Below the pieces are notes generated by a model. That model had not been told where the DNA came from and made no database searches. It saw nothing but the letters and a program-made list of their open reading frames with translations. The translations under genes were made by a program, and so were the position numbers. Below, piece by piece: positions 44,960 to 58,640 of a DNA stretch of 64,000 nt; the first letter of the stretch is position 1, and the number at the start of each line of letters is the position of its first letter. Source of the stretch: Metaphire vulgaris (taxonomy: Eukaryota > Annelida > Clitellata > Crassiclitellata > Megascolecidae); the NCBI GenBank assembly GCA_018105865.1, contig CM030852.1:12387845-12451844 (forward strand), in the 5' to 3' direction.

Positions 44960-45480
44960 TATATGCAGTTATAGTCTGATCTACATGGATGGGCCGCATT
45001 CGTTCGTTGTTCACGTTCTTGAACGTTGGAGTTGTATTCTTGGCATGGGGTTCCTCTACATCGGGACCGGGTCCCAACTGGGAAGCAACGGCTTCCAATC
45101 ACGGGCTCTACTTCAAGAGACGGCTGGATTCGCCGAAGGATGCTCTTGGCTTCACTCCGGGACTTAAATCAAGAATGGCTACCAGTTATGCTACGAACTT
45201 AACTTTGAACCTGCTTAGTGGCTGCGAGTTGCAGAAGTATATATCCTAACAAAGGAGACAAAGTCGTTTTAGAGTCAGCTTCAACAACAATAATAACAGA
45301 ACCAGCAAAGTCAACAACAACCGTATCCACGTCCGAATGCGAATTATTATTGGATGTTGAGAGTGAATAACGAGAACTAATACCACGGTTAACACCCAAA
45401 CATCGACATTTTCCATAACAGACACATATTATTCTGAGTCATTAAAAATTATATATCCTGTAATATTTACAAAATGCAAT
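44960..45480. other. Stretch with unassigned open frame
   Basis: The plus strand at 44989-45249 has an 86-codon frame with no domain I recognise, ending close to QKYIS. Nothing else supports it as a gene. Confidence 0.3.
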
Positions 45481-46425
45481 TGCCATTGCATCTCCTTTGA
45501 TTAAAATAATAAAATCTAATGTTCGCCGTCCACTTTGATAATATTGGTTTCGCTTGTTGCATCAATTGTCCAAATGTTGTCTCACCCTATTCTATCTTTA
45601 ACATTTATATTTAGTAGTACATCTAAAAAAAAATTGGGGAATTTCAAACTTTGGGGTGGGGGTTATATAAGAAGGCCTAGAATAAACACTGCTTACTATC
45701 ACTGTCATTTTATAGCAATAATTGAATCAAGTTTGCTCGAGTCGATTATCAATATACATGTGCATTTTTAAAATAATATAAGAATATCACCCCCACAACA
45801 AATTTCTAGCTACGCCACTGACAGCCTGTGTGTGGATCTTAATTGCATGGTTTATTGCATCAAACACTGTGTGTCGGAATTGATGATAGGATGGATTGTT
45901 CCTAACAAGATAGAGGTGTCCAGACCAATCGAAACAAAAGGAGCTTGTTTTGAACGATAGACAATGCGTGTGGGATTTTAATTGCATGGTTTATTGTGTC
46001 AAAAGCCGTTACAACCCTAGCAGAATAGAGGCTTCGAGCCACAGACCACCCAAAAAAGCACAGTAGGAACCGTGTCTCTGCCAATTTTCATACCAAGCAC
46101 ATAGTGTTATAAACCATTAAAAGCACATTGGGAAGGCACTTTGTCAAATACAATCCGCCTTTATGTCATTGACGTATAGGTTCTACATCTGTTTAATGTG
46201 GTAAGAAATTTATCAATTTATATGAAACTGGGAGATAGCTGTTTCTTATATTGTAAATGGATTCTCGAACATCAAGGGAATTTATAAAACGAGGATCAAT
46301 TTAAAGACTCGACATGCCCAAACATTTTGGAATATATATTGACAACAGTTTATTTTTAGTACGCCTATTTTAGGCACAGACCATCAAAAAAACACAGGAT
46401 CTGCTTTAGTGTCCAGTCGTCTTGA
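45481..46425. repeat. Array-associated repeat block V
   Basis: Units of TTTAATTGCATGGTTTATTG, then ACCCTAGCAGAATAGAGGC and GAGCCACAGACCACCC repeat at 45838-46100, 48738-48870, 49920-50075 and (interrupted) 62460-62740. They lie only in the region of the propeller array. Not coding; short frames here are repeats of one another. Confidence 0.6.
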
Positions 46426-46429
46426 TTAT

Positions 46430-46990
46430 TTAACTCCCTTCTTTTTGGTATTTCTAAATCAAACTTGGCTAAACTCCAACGAGTTCAAAATTCATTGGCT
46501 CGGGTAGTTTCAAAACCCCAAAGCGTGAGCACATGAGGGTCCGTAAGTGGTCTTCACTGGCTTCCAATTAAAGAAAGGATAGACTTTAAAATCTGCCTTC
46601 AGGTATACAAAACACTTTATTATAAGGAACCCAGTTACCTTCTTTCAAAACTTTCTGTACAAGCAAACAAATACTGACCAGATCCTCGTCTAATAGTTCT
46701 CTCCATCCCCATACTCGGACAGTTCTTGGTTCTCGTGCTTTCTCAGTGGCCGCCCCAAAACTCTGGAACTCATTGCCTCAGCATGTATCGCCATTGCAAA
46801 TTCTTTACAAATTTTTAGAGCAAGATTAAAACCCATCTTTTTGTGCTTATCCACCATAGACTGTCACCTGTTTGTCCGGCCGGATACCCTGGATTTGACC
46901 TGGATCTTTAGTGATTTGGATTTGGTGTGCCATCGGTTGAAAGTCATTATGAAAGTGGCGATAAAGTTTAAGATTAGATTAGATTATATG
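46430..46990 (+). mobile_element. Degraded CR1-like LINE 3' end
   Basis: Broken frames give RLDYLTPFF, then LQRVQNSLARVVSKP-like residues and a WLPIKERIDFKICLQVYK-like stretch, then the 3' end CTTATCCACCATAGACTGTC and TTTGGTGTGCCATCGGTTGA. Same 3' end as at 28650-28825. Confidence 0.7.
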
Positions 46991-47299
46991 TGTCTTTGCC
47001 ATTTCCCATAATACAAGCATATTATTATGAAACAACAAATATCCGAAATATAGTGCCAGGATTTCCGGAAGGGGGTTTGGTTTCGATCGTGACCAAGAAA
47101 ATGTTTTGCAAGCAAATTCTATCAAATAGGACTTAGAAATCTGTTCGGTCGGCAGCCAGCCACGGTGCGGGGTTGCAAAATTGCGTCCGAAAATGAGAAA
47201 ATGGAAAAGCATGTAAAAATTTCGTCGGCAGCCAAGAGGGTTTTAATCCAGACCGCTACGCCACTGCTCGAATATAAAATGTATATGAAATTACGTTCT

Positions 47300-47612
47300 G
47301 TTATGCAGACGCTCAGACGTTAACTGCAGGGCACAGTAATAGAAGGCGGATGACGTCTTTAGAACATATATTGTTTTGCAGTACTGTATTAAATATTACA
47401 TGTTTCACTGGCTTGTACTTTAATCTTTTTTTTAAATATAAATGTTTTATTATAGCCTATTTGTATTTTATTATATTGCTTTAGGCCTACAAAGCTTCAT
47501 TGAACCAAAATAGAATCAACGTCACAAGCGTTCAGCCTACCGTCCTAAATACAGTCATATTAAAACAGAATAATGTTACGCATTATATTTAGTATATTTA
47601 TGGCCCTTTGGC
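47300..47612. repeat. Duplicated upstream block of the propeller array
   Basis: CAGACGTTAACTGCAGGGC and GAAGGCGGATGACGTC also occur near 58572-58610 and 62855-62895. TTTAGGCCTACAAAGCTTC to GTTCAGCCTA (47480-47545) is nearly identical to 59780-59845. In copies B and C similar sequence leads to exon 1; here it leads to the GAGACC repeat instead. Confidence 0.7.
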
Positions 47613-48035
47613 AGGGATGTAGTCCTCGAGACCGCGGTCTTGGTCTCGAGACCGTTCGAGACCGATTTTTTGTGGTCTTGGTCTTGTCTTGGTCTCGACT
47701 GCAGGTCTTGGTCTTGGTCTTGGTCTCGGTATTGGCGGTTTGGTCTCGGTCTCGGTCTTGAAGAATTGGTCCGGAAATTTGCAGAGTCTCCGTCAATCGC
47801 GGTACCAACTGGGCGACGAACGACGGATACGATCGAGTATAGGAACAGGAACAGGGGCGCTGAGGAAGGGGGGATTGCGAGAAGGGAAACGAGGGCCAAG
47901 AGGAGAGGAGGAGGATGGGTGGGTAAGAAGAATGGAAAAGGTAGTTGTATTAGGCTTATAGAATAAGTCTATCAATAAAACGATACAGCAAAGCAGTTGT
48001 CAATCATCATGGATTAGAAACATGTTAGCAAACAT
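47613..48035. repeat. GAGACC/GGTCTTGG repeat element, copy 1
   Basis: Begins GGGATGTAGTCCTCGAGACC, then a run of GGTCTTGGTCTCG units to about 47770. There follows a unique part (GGGCGACGAACGACGGATAC and CAATAAAACGATACAGC) also present in copy 2 at 63437-63960. All open frames here are repeat artefacts. Confidence 0.85.
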
Positions 48036-48952
48036 CGCTCAGAGATCGCCTTTGAACTAAACATTTGTCCCTTAGAAACAATCAAAATTTTCTGTATAGA
48101 ATTCAATACATTATTATATATATAATAATGATATCATTATTATATATATTTAAGGTCTATATTATAATAACTCCCTTAGTTTTTCAGAAGCCATTGAGAC
48201 ATGGTCTAGAAACAAAAAGCTTTTTATATCGAGGATTGTTCCAAAATCAAAATTTGTTGTTTTGGTATCAATTAAATTCATTATTGTCATTTAAGTGGGG
48301 AAAAATAGGGCTGACACCATATTGATCAGTGGATAGCATATTAAATGCATCTAAGTAGTTTAACATTCTGGTAAGCATTCACTTTCAGGAATTTTAGGAA
48401 AACTGGGAGATTGGAAATGGGTCTATAATTTTATATAACCATTTTAGATACATTTTTATAAATTGGGGTTTATTTTTTCAATTTTTATCTCTTCTGGGGA
48501 GTTATTATAATATAGAGAGAGTTATTATTATATATTTAATGCAGTCACATATAATAATGAGGGGAGCCATAAAAACCAAATGCAGTTTTTCGGTCCGACT
48601 GAACGATATCGAGGCTGATGATTCTAGCACCGATCTTGTAATGTTTGCATAAATTCTACCAATGGCTTCAATCTATTGACAAAGTCGTAAGAAGGATTAG
48701 AACGAAGAAACAGCATAGTTGATCATACGATATATAGGCGATTTTAATTGCCTTGTTTATTCTATCAATAGCTGTGATGACCTAGCAAAAATAAAAGATC
48801 AGACCGTCAGTATACAAAAGAAGCTCTGTTTTAACCGTAACAGACATATATTGTTTTGCAGCATTAAATATACTGTACTGTACTTTAATTTTTAAAATAT
48901 AATTGATAATGGTAGCGAACTTGATTAAAATAAATACCCGATGAACAGATAT

Positions 48953-48992
<40 letters not shown>

Positions 48993-49910
48993 ATCTTCGT
49001 TTCACCAACAATCCACGCAATGTCCAGCCCTATCTTTAACATTAGGTTACTTTCTCTGTCCTGCAGGTCTCCGTCAATCTCCAGGGCACCGTTATCGAAC
49101 GACCGCTGAGAAGGGGATTACGAACGACCACCGAGAGAGTTGGAAGTAGCGAAAAATATTTATTGGAAAATAGGTGTCCGTTTCTTTTCGCCGAATGAAT
49201 CCCGAAACATCAAAATTTGCTGAGAATTCAATACAATGATACTTTAGGTCTCCATCAGAGCACATTCAGGTTAATAATACGGGACAAAATAAATTTTTGG
49301 TAAGTGGGTGGTCACCCCTTGGCTACGCCACTCTTCTGCTTGGAGTTCAACAGAAAGTCACTGTTGTCGATCTGGATGTCGTGTTCTCTGGAATATCTCC
49401 TGTTTTCTGAAAGCTTTTTCTGCAGTCACTGCCATAAAAACCAAATGCAGATCACGACTGAACAAAGAGGCTGATATTCGCCTATGTTTGTCGAACATAC
49501 CACCGTGTTTGGAGAAACTCTGCGGTACGAAGCAGGCACGCCCTTCACACTGACCAAAGATCGATCTCAGTTTTAATAACTGTCTTAATTACGTGATGTT
49601 ACTAGTTTGATTTTTTACATTATAATCTATTTACTTCTTTATCGGTGAACGAAACAGTACACTCAACTTGTTTAGAATGCAGTAAATGTAGTTACGGTAT
49701 TGAACTAATGTAGTAGGTCTACACTTGTAATTCCATACGCGAATTATTGTCAATTGGTTGCGTTTCTGGGGTCGGGGAGATCCGCCGCAGGGCAGCGACA
49801 TGCCAAAGGGGTCCGCGGCTCGTAAAAGTGTGAAAAGATGTGACCACTCTAGGAAGATAGAGGCCGCGAGACCAAGGCCAATCAAAACACAGTAGGCGTT
49901 GTGTCTTTGC
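48036..49910. other. Stretch without supported gene
   Basis: Contains a (TA)n block at 48955-48990, another block-V copy at 48738-48870, and segments like CCGTCAATCTCCAGGGCAC (49069) related to the upstream blocks of the array. No propeller exon was found here. Confidence 0.5.
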
Positions 49911-50090
49911 CAACGATAAACAATGCGTGTGGGGATTTTAACTGCATGGTATATTGTGTCAAAGGCTGCTACAACCCTAGCAAAATAAAGGCTCCTAGCC
50001 ACAGACCACCCAGAACACAATAGGGGCTGCGTCTTTGCCATTTTTCATAACAGACACATATTATTGTTTCAATGCATTAAATATACTTGA
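49911..50090. repeat. Block V repeat, further copy
   Basis: Includes GGGGATTTTAACTGCATGG and CTACAACCCTAGCAAAATAA. Matches 45838-46100. Confidence 0.7.
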
Positions 50091-50384
50091 ATTATAAAAT
50101 ACAATAGAAAATTAGAAATAACCACAGATGTTGCAAACGTAAAATCTAAAATAAAAACGGGTTTTTTCTGAAAATATAAGAGCGTAAAAAAACGTTGAAA
50201 AAACGTTCATTTACTTTTTAGCCAACACAAAACTTAACATGTTAATTTTCTACTGTGGTGGCGTAATTAGTTTATAAACGAAGAAAAGCAAGACAACGAG
50301 AAACACTAATTAGTAGGCCTAATGCTGAAAACGCTATAGTAGGCCTATTTATTTATTATGACAATTTGTTTATAATTTGTTAAC

Positions 50385-50748
50385 GTCAGATCCTTGAAGT
50401 ACGCTGGTATGATTTCATTACCAACGCGGAGATATCCTCGCGGACTGGATTACCATCACTCAATGAACTGATAAGTAGGCGCCGCCTTGCCATTTTCGGT
50501 CACGCAGCCCGCCTCGATCGAAGAGACAGTTCCTGTCCATCAAGCCCTCCGCTGCCACGTCGACCGGTCTGTCCATCGGTCGTCCACCTGACCGATCATG
50601 GAAGCGCTGTCCTGGTCGTCCCAGGAAAAGATGGATCGACCACATCCGTTCCCAGACCAGCGAGATTCCATCTACTCTCTGGAGTCGTGCCATCCGGCGG
50701 GGTCATGGTCAAGGGGTGACGCAACGGCCCCCGCTGGCCACGCGCTTC

Positions 50749-50816
<68 letters not shown>
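50385..50816 (+). mobile_element. LINE 3' end with (ATG)n tail
   Basis: One frame reads WYDFITNAEISSRTGLPSLN, then RRRLAIFGHAARLDR. Other frames carry PGKDGSTTSVPR and RGHGQGVTQRPP, the broken end of ORF2. A (GAT)n tail of about 65 bases follows at 50751-50816. RTE-like LINEs often end in trinucleotide repeats. Confidence 0.75.
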
Positions 50817-50818
<2 letters not shown>

Positions 50819-51481
50819 TTTGTTAATAGCTTTTTGAACAAATATTAATAACATTGTCCTGACGCCAAATTAATTAGCTCCTCTAAAAACCACAGAGAAT
50901 CAAGACACGAAGTGATTATCTTAGGTTTAACGTAAACGTATCACCTTCAAAGCTGGTTAAACTCATTTTCTAAGTAATTCCAAGCAATTGCTGATAATAT
51001 TTTAAATACGCCGCACCTTTTCTTATAAATTTCGTACAATTTACAACAAAAACAAGAGAATTAAACACAATGTGGTTCGTTCTTCAACTTTTCATTATTG
51101 CCGCGTTTTGGCGCTAAACTTCGCGTAATTAAAATTGTGTAATGCCTTGATTAATATTTTAAAATTTTGTTTCACCGGTTGTGTGACCTATGATCTAAAA
51201 ATAATGGAAATACCATATTGCAAAAAGCAGTTGAAAAACGCAATAAAATAAAAAACGTAAAAATATAAAACGTGAAAAGCGCGTTTTTGTTGACGAGAAA
51301 AAAACATAAAAAACGTTTGCAACATCTATGGAAATAACAACGAATTTGCCCGACGAACATAATACTGAATAATTTCTTTGTTTCATCAACAATCTGTGTA
51401 ATGTCTATATGAGCTCTATCTCTGACTTTAAGCTATTCTCTCTACCATGTAGGCGCCCAGCAATCTCCAGGGCACAGTGTA
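50817..51481. other. Stretch without supported gene
   Basis: AT-rich. Near 51450 CAATCTCCAGGGCACAGTG relates to the array's upstream blocks. Nothing else seen. Confidence 0.45.
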
Positions 51482-51489
51482 GTCGAAGC

Positions 51490-51802
51490 AGTGGCGTCAT
51501 TTCACACTTTTCTTGGGGCGAGAAATTTTTTTAAATGGTTTTTTTAAATTTTTCAAGAAAATTTTTCGACTTGACGAGTTTCCCAAAAAGTTGACGACCT
51601 TTTTTTTGCTTGTCAGCCCTCTTTTACGATTAGTCGACATCAAGCACTCCTTTACTGACCTATTTTTGCCCCCCCCCCCTCCAAACGCAAATGACGTCCC
51701 TGTTTTTGTATTTTTGCACATTAATACATTGTAAATTAATATTTTAATTTCCTTGAAGGGCCACGGTCCCCCCAGCCCCCCCCCCCCCAAATGACGCCTC
51801 TG
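51490..51802. mobile_element. hAT-like MITE, perfect 8-bp TSD (family 3)
   Basis: Starts CAGTGGCGTCATTT and ends AAATGACGCCTCTG, flanked on both sides by AGTCGAAG. 313 bp. A second, more diverged copy lies at 62120-62298. It sits 280 bases upstream of copy B. Confidence 0.92.
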
Positions 51803-51899
51803 AGTCGAAGGCGAATAGCAACTTTATATCCTCTAATGTTCCACATGTCATATGCGACTACAATACATTCCGTGTTGAAATGATTTATTATGTTGCCAA

Positions 51900-52085
51900 A
51901 GACGTCATCAACGCTTGAATAAAAGTATAAAACTACATTAACACCAGAAGCGTTCAGCCTATCTTATTATTATATATAATATTGAGGCAAAACAAGTTTG
52001 TGTATCAGTTTGTGAAGAGTCGCGACTGAGTTAAATCTTGACTAAGCAACAGTTGAAAGTTGAGTTAAATCGCTCTTCAGTCGAA
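51900..52085 (+). promoter_or_regulatory. Conserved upstream and 5' UTR segment of the propeller array
   Basis: GCGTTCAGCCTA, then CGCGACTGAGT(T/G)AAATCTTGACT and AGCAACAGTTGAAAGTT lead to the ATG of copy B. The same order is found at 41615-41748 (copy A) and, with changes, 62995-63115 (copy C). Conservation suggests shared transcription control, but no specific site can be named; recent duplication alone could explain it. Confidence 0.45.
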
Positions 52086-53977
<1,892 letters not shown>

Positions 53978-54474
53978 ATAATCGGACTTTGATAGTATCT
54001 CGAAAAAGCAGAACAAAAATAGACCTAATGGAGTAATGTCTAGTTAACAGAAGATTTGTTTGTCCAGTTAACAATGGTGCCTCTGTTAAGATTTGTTTGT
54101 CTTAACCATCCTCAATGTACAATGGACGGATATCGGGATCTGTTTAATTAAACATCCGCGTGTCGAAGTCGCTGCATTGTCTATCAGTAATCTTCAGGCA
54201 TGTTCATGATTTTAGCTAGTCTTTAAACTTGGCGAGCATAATTATTCTTGCTTAGCTAACGAGCTGCTGGGCCAATCTGCAAACGTCTTCTACTAATGGG
54301 ATGGATGAAACCAGGCTTCATTCATTTCAGTGCATTTTGTGAACGTTTGATTTTTGCATACACCGTTGAATTCTCTATTCAGAACTCTAATAAAATATGT
54401 GTATGGCATGTCATTGTTTTTACTCGAGCAAGCAAAACACTTGCCAATAGACGTAACCACTTATAAAAATTACA
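53978..54474. other. 3' flank of copy B
   Basis: Shares AAAAAGCAGAACA..AGACCTAATGGA and GCAAACGTCTTCT with the copy A flank. No gene. Confidence 0.6.
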
Positions 54475-54714
54475 GTGTTCGCCAGACTTGGAACCGGTTC
54501 ACTGGGTCACTGGGTCAATGGGTCATTCGGGTCACCTTTGTACACCGGGTGGTCACCGGGTCTCCGGGTCATCTTTATGACCAGGTTATAGACCCGGTAT
54601 TAATTAAAATCTTCTTTAGATGCTAAGCGTGCAGGTTCATCAATCCCGAAAAGACTGGGTCACCGGGTCACTGGGTCACTGGGTCACTTATATTTCGGGT
54701 CACTGGGTCACCGG

Positions 54715-55370
54715 CAACGTTCCCTCTAATTTTTTTGGGTGCTGTGCAAAGTTTTAGTTGGTCTGAGCAACTCAAAAATTCTGCCGTGCAAGGTATATAT
54801 GAGATTTGAAAGATTTTTGAAAATTGTATTGCCTTGTCCCATACGCTAGTCAAGTGAAGACTGAAGACTGATGTCCAACAAAATAAACTTTTCCAAAAAT
54901 TGCAATAAGACCTAATTAATAAAATGAACTTGAAATTTCTTAAAGTCGTTATAAGTAAGTCTTATTGACAAAACATCACATCATGTACGGCTTCATTGTC
55001 ATCGAAATTCTAACGTAAAGGCAACAGCTTGCTGACATATTTTGCACAAAACAAATTCATCGGTTTCACTATAAGTGAGGATGCGTTTAAGCTGCACGCT
55101 ATACGTTCCGAGACAGAGTCAGGTAGTTCCGTGTTAACTTGTTTGTTTAGCCATTCAGTCTTAAATTTTGTTATACATTTCTTTTTTGAAGCTGCAGATG
55201 TTTCCGACTCCGTTTCGCTATTGCGTTTCGGGTCAGGACAACTGGGTACCGCCGATTGGGCCCCGAACAACTAGGCCCGGCAACTGGGTAACGGGACATC
55301 TGCGTAACGGGACATCTCGGCCCCGTACAATAGGGAAAGAGAGAATGGGGTTGATGAATGGTGTTGATGC

Positions 55371-55432
<62 letters not shown>

Positions 55433-56343
55433 AAATGCATCCTGATAGGCGTGCTTTGTAATTCGAAAACATGATAATGAGCGTAACATCATAAATGTCT
55501 GGCCGTACAAAGAATAGTAGGCCTACTCAATTTGTAGCAGATGACAGGGGTTGAAGAAGACTTCCCGCAGTTATTCACTACTACAGGGATACAGCGAAGT
55601 AGTCTCAGTTCTTCTTAAGTCCATGTAAGCCCGTAGTAACTATACGTTGCATTTACGATCAAAGAAATAGCACTTTCCATTAAGAATTTGTACTCAATTT
55701 GTAGCCGATGATAGGCTTAAAGAAGACCGCCCGAAGTTTTACAACAAACCCTCAGTTATTATTTGCCCTAAGTCCAGTTCGATGGTGCGGGGCCGAGATG
55801 TCCAGGGCCCAGATGTCTCATTACCCAGATGTCCCGTTACCCAGTTGCCGGGCCCAGTTGTCCGGGGCCCAATGGCAATCGGCGGTACCCAGTTGTCGCG
55901 GTCCGATGCCGTTTAGACATTACGGCGATTATTCGACTAAAATATTTGAGAAATTTTACGAATATTTAGATTCAACGCGGATTTTTCTGTGTACGCTATT
56001 TTAAATTTGATCTACATAATAACGTAATGGAAGTTGGATGCGCCGTCAGAAGCCAAGGTCAGAAGGCTTTGGCGCCATTCACAAGATTGTTTTATAGCGC
56101 TTGATTTTGTTTAGACTACGAACTATCATTGAGTCAAGTAACGAAATTCATTTTCGCCACAACTATTACTGCATGTTCTGTGATTGTCTTCAAGTCAAAT
56201 TTTTGTTATAATGTTTCAGCTTTGACTAATGTATTATCCTATAAATGTCACTCAGAAATCACTGCGCGCTACTCAAAAACTTCTGCGCGCTGGCCCTAAA
56301 AATATTGCGCAATTGCGCAGCGCGCAGCTTAGAGGGAACGTTG
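54715..56343. mobile_element. Second element nested in the outer one
   Basis: Starts CAACGTTCCCTCTAA and ends TTAGAGGGAACGTTG, perfect inverse ends, flanked on both sides by GTCACCGG. The region near the right end is rich in GCGCGC. 1,629 bp. No transposase recognised. Confidence 0.93.
55237..55897. mobile_element. Third, innermost inverted-repeat element
   Basis: GACAACTGGGTACCGCCGAT at left is the inverse of ATCGGCGGTACCCAGTTGTC at right, and the match continues inwards through GGGCCC(C)..CAACT(A/G)GGCCCGGCAACTGGGTAACGGGACATCT. A target duplication is not clear. It contains (AT)n at 55371-55427 and two ACTCAATTTGTAGC(A/C)GATGA copies. Confidence 0.85.
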
Positions 56344-56655
56344 GTCACCGGGTCTCAAAATGTGACTCGGTTCCAAGTCTGGTGTTCGCTAATGTCCCGA
56401 TTATAAAATCGCTTCACATTATTACAAAACTACAAACAAATATACAGCGACATATTTTATATTGTGTACACGCTGTATATCCTACAAATTTAAATATTCT
56501 AAGGACATCGTATATCGAGCATCAAATGTATGCAGTTGTTCGGCTGCAGCATGTATCATAATGACAATGAATGCTGCATAGTTCGCTTATTTAGTTCGCT
56601 TAAGTTCGCTTATTGCTAAATATTAAACTATATTTTAAACAGACATTGTTAGATT

Positions 56656-57180
56656 AAGTAAGTAAGTAAGTAAGTAAAATCTCGTTAATTTCTAAAGCGC
56701 TTCCAAAAGATGCACCGAAGTAGCTCCTTATTCCTATGCGCTCAATCTCAAATGAAGTAGCTATAGCCAAAGGTGGGTCATTCATGCCGGGTCATTTAAT
56801 CAAAAGGGCGAGTGGGCAGGACGCTATAGCTATGGAGGAAATGATTTTATAAAGAGAAATGATTTTAGTTTGGAAAGAAAAACATGAGGAGATGTTGCAA
56901 GAAGGGGAGAAAATTGTGACTCAGAGTTTGTTATTTGGCTTTGATGTAGACAACGAAGGGATATTGGAATTGAGTTCCAAAGCTCAGGTGCCGCATATGA
57001 AAAAGCACGATTGCAAATTTTGAGAGATGATTGATTCAGAGGTCGAAGGAGAGTTACATGAGAAGAGGATCTAGTAGATCCAGGTTGTTGTGGAATTATC
57101 AGATTTCTTAGGTAGACTGGTTTTGATGTATGGAGTGAGTTATAAGTCATCGATATTATTTTATATTCAATGCGTTCTGT
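56656..57180 (-). mobile_element. CR1-like LINE C-terminus and tail
   Basis: Minus-strand peptide PVYLRNLIIPQQPGSTRSSS, then FSYAAPELWNSIPISLR and FLSKLKSFLFIKSF stop. The 3' UTR leads to (GTAA)n at 56656-56676 through AAAATCTCG and CTAAAGCGC. Confidence 0.8.
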
Positions 57181-57239
57181 TATCTTGAGCCAGTGGAGAG
57201 ATTTGAGTAATGGTGTAATGTGGCAAAATTTAGGCGATT

Positions 57240-57870
57240 TAGATTAATATTATCTACTGTTAATTTGTTTCATGAAACGCATTGTCAAACACATCTTTAG
57301 TGCGTGCCCTGGTACTGACACGAATTGATTACTGTAACGGTGTGCTTCTTGGACTTCCGGATACTAGACTGAATCGCATACAATCGGTGCTGAATCAGGC
57401 TGCACGAGTGATTTTCGGCTGTCGCTGGGGTGACCACGTCACTCATCTCCTTAGAGATCGACTCCACTGGCTCCGTGTTCCACAGCGCATTGTCTACAAG
57501 CGCTGTTGGCTTACGTTTCGGGCTTTACACGATCCATTCTGTCCTGATTATCTAACTGTACTTGTACGGAGATCGACTGTGATCGAGAGGAGATCGGTTC
57601 TTAGGTCTAGTCGGAGAGTGCAGTTGTTGGTCCCTCCCCGTCCAAGACCCTAAGTTTGGGAAAGATCATTCGCGCGGGGAATCCCGCCCTGTGGAACTCT
57701 CTTCCAGACAATGTGACTGGAGCAGTCTCAGCTGGACTTTTCATTAGAAATTTGAAGACACATTTATTTAATATTGGATATGAATTGTGTTAAGCGCTTT
57801 TGTTGTAGGCCTTAGCCTTGTTCTACTGCGCTATATAAATCGTCAATAAATAAATAAATAAATAAATCTT
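57240..57870 (+). mobile_element. CR1-like LINE C-terminus with (AATA)n tail
   Basis: Reads LVLTRIDYCNGVLLGLPDTR, then VLNQAARVIFGC and LHWLRVPQRIVYK. After a frame slip near 57650 comes NPALWNSLPDNVTGAVSA, then FIRNLKTHLFNIGYELC stop, then GCGCTATATAAATCGTC and (AATA)n at 57845-57867. Inverse orientation to the adjacent LINE. Confidence 0.85.
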
Positions 57871-57940
57871 TGTTCCTTTCAACGTTGTTTACTCTCCAAT
57901 GAAAGTATATTAGACTTCGTTGATTTAGTAAAAGTAACGG

Positions 57941-57944
<4 letters not shown>

Positions 57945-57992
<48 letters not shown>
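57945..57992. repeat. (TA)n microsatellite
   Basis: About 48 bases of TA. Confidence 0.95.
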
Positions 57993-57997
<5 letters not shown>

Positions 57998-58011
57998 GCT
58001 CTTAACCCGTC

Positions 58012-58085
58012 AAGAATGACGTCTTTTCTGGTCAAACGATGATTCCTTTGTTGGTCGTTGGTTCGTATGATTCGTTCTATTCAGG
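58012..58085 (+). pseudogene. Relic first exon of the propeller family
   Basis: AGAATGACGTCTTTTCTGG, then CAAACGATGATTCCTTTGTT and GGTCGTTGGTTCG parallel the copy A and C exon 1 start (TGTCGTCTTTTTTCTTTCGAG..). The ATG frame meets TGA after eight codons, and the signal peptide frame is shifted. No exon 2 found nearby. Confidence 0.6.
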
Positions 58086-58330
58086 CCCGCCGAGAGACAT
58101 CCCGGGCCTCTGTGCAGTATCAAATTTCTTGACGACCTTTTTTTGCATGTCAGCCTTTTTACATCTTAGAGTTCGCTGATTACTGATGACTTTCTTTGCT
58201 TGTCAACCTTTTCATGCCCCCTTTTTGCTTGCCGGCCCTCTATTTTAGTGTTATTATTTATATTATCCTTAATTATACATATTCATCATCAGCCCCCCCC
58301 CCAGACAGCCGGGCCCCTGTGCAGTGTGCA
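58086..58330. mobile_element. Short DNA element related to 8707-8935
   Basis: AGGCCCGCCGAGAGACATC to CCGGGCCCCTGTGCAGTG, with TTTTTTGCATGTCAGCC and TTTGCTTGCCGGCCC inside. The edges are imprecise. Confidence 0.5.
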
Positions 58331-58559
58331 GTTGGAACAAAATGGTAGCTGTCATTCCCATTTCCTTAACTGACACATAGGGGTCTATTGTTACGAATCA
58401 TTAGATGTATTTGAATTTTAAATTCAATTGATATTACAACGCATTTGATTAAAATTTAATGCCCGACGAACAATTACGTAGACCTATCAGTGATTTTCCT
58501 TGCTTCACCAATTATCCACATGTGTTCTCTGTCTACGATTAACATTAAATTACGTTCTA

Positions 58560-58640
58560 TTTCGTTTCAGACGTTAACTGCAGGGGACAGTAATAGAAGG
58601 CGGATGACGTCTTTACAGGCTTTCATGTTTCACTGGCTTG
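58560..58640. repeat. Array upstream block, further copy
   Basis: CAGACGTTAACTGCAGGGG, then GAAGGCGGATGACGTCTTTA. Same as 47300 and 62850. Confidence 0.7.

Larger units (their letters stand above)
54483..56381. mobile_element. Outer element of a three-level transposon nest
   Basis: Starts CAGACTTGGAACCGG and ends CGGTTCCAAGTCTG, flanked on both sides by GTGTTCGC, a perfect 8-bp target duplication. Its own body is a short GGGTCACTGGGTCACC repeat. Most of its length is the second element. Confidence 0.92.

Noticed and set aside
44989..45249. 86-codon plus-strand frame
   Set aside because: No recognisable family or splice partner; may be part of an unidentified repeat.
47560..47966. Several overlapping frames of 60-108 codons
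   Set aside because: All are translations of the GAGACC/GGTCTTGG repeat.
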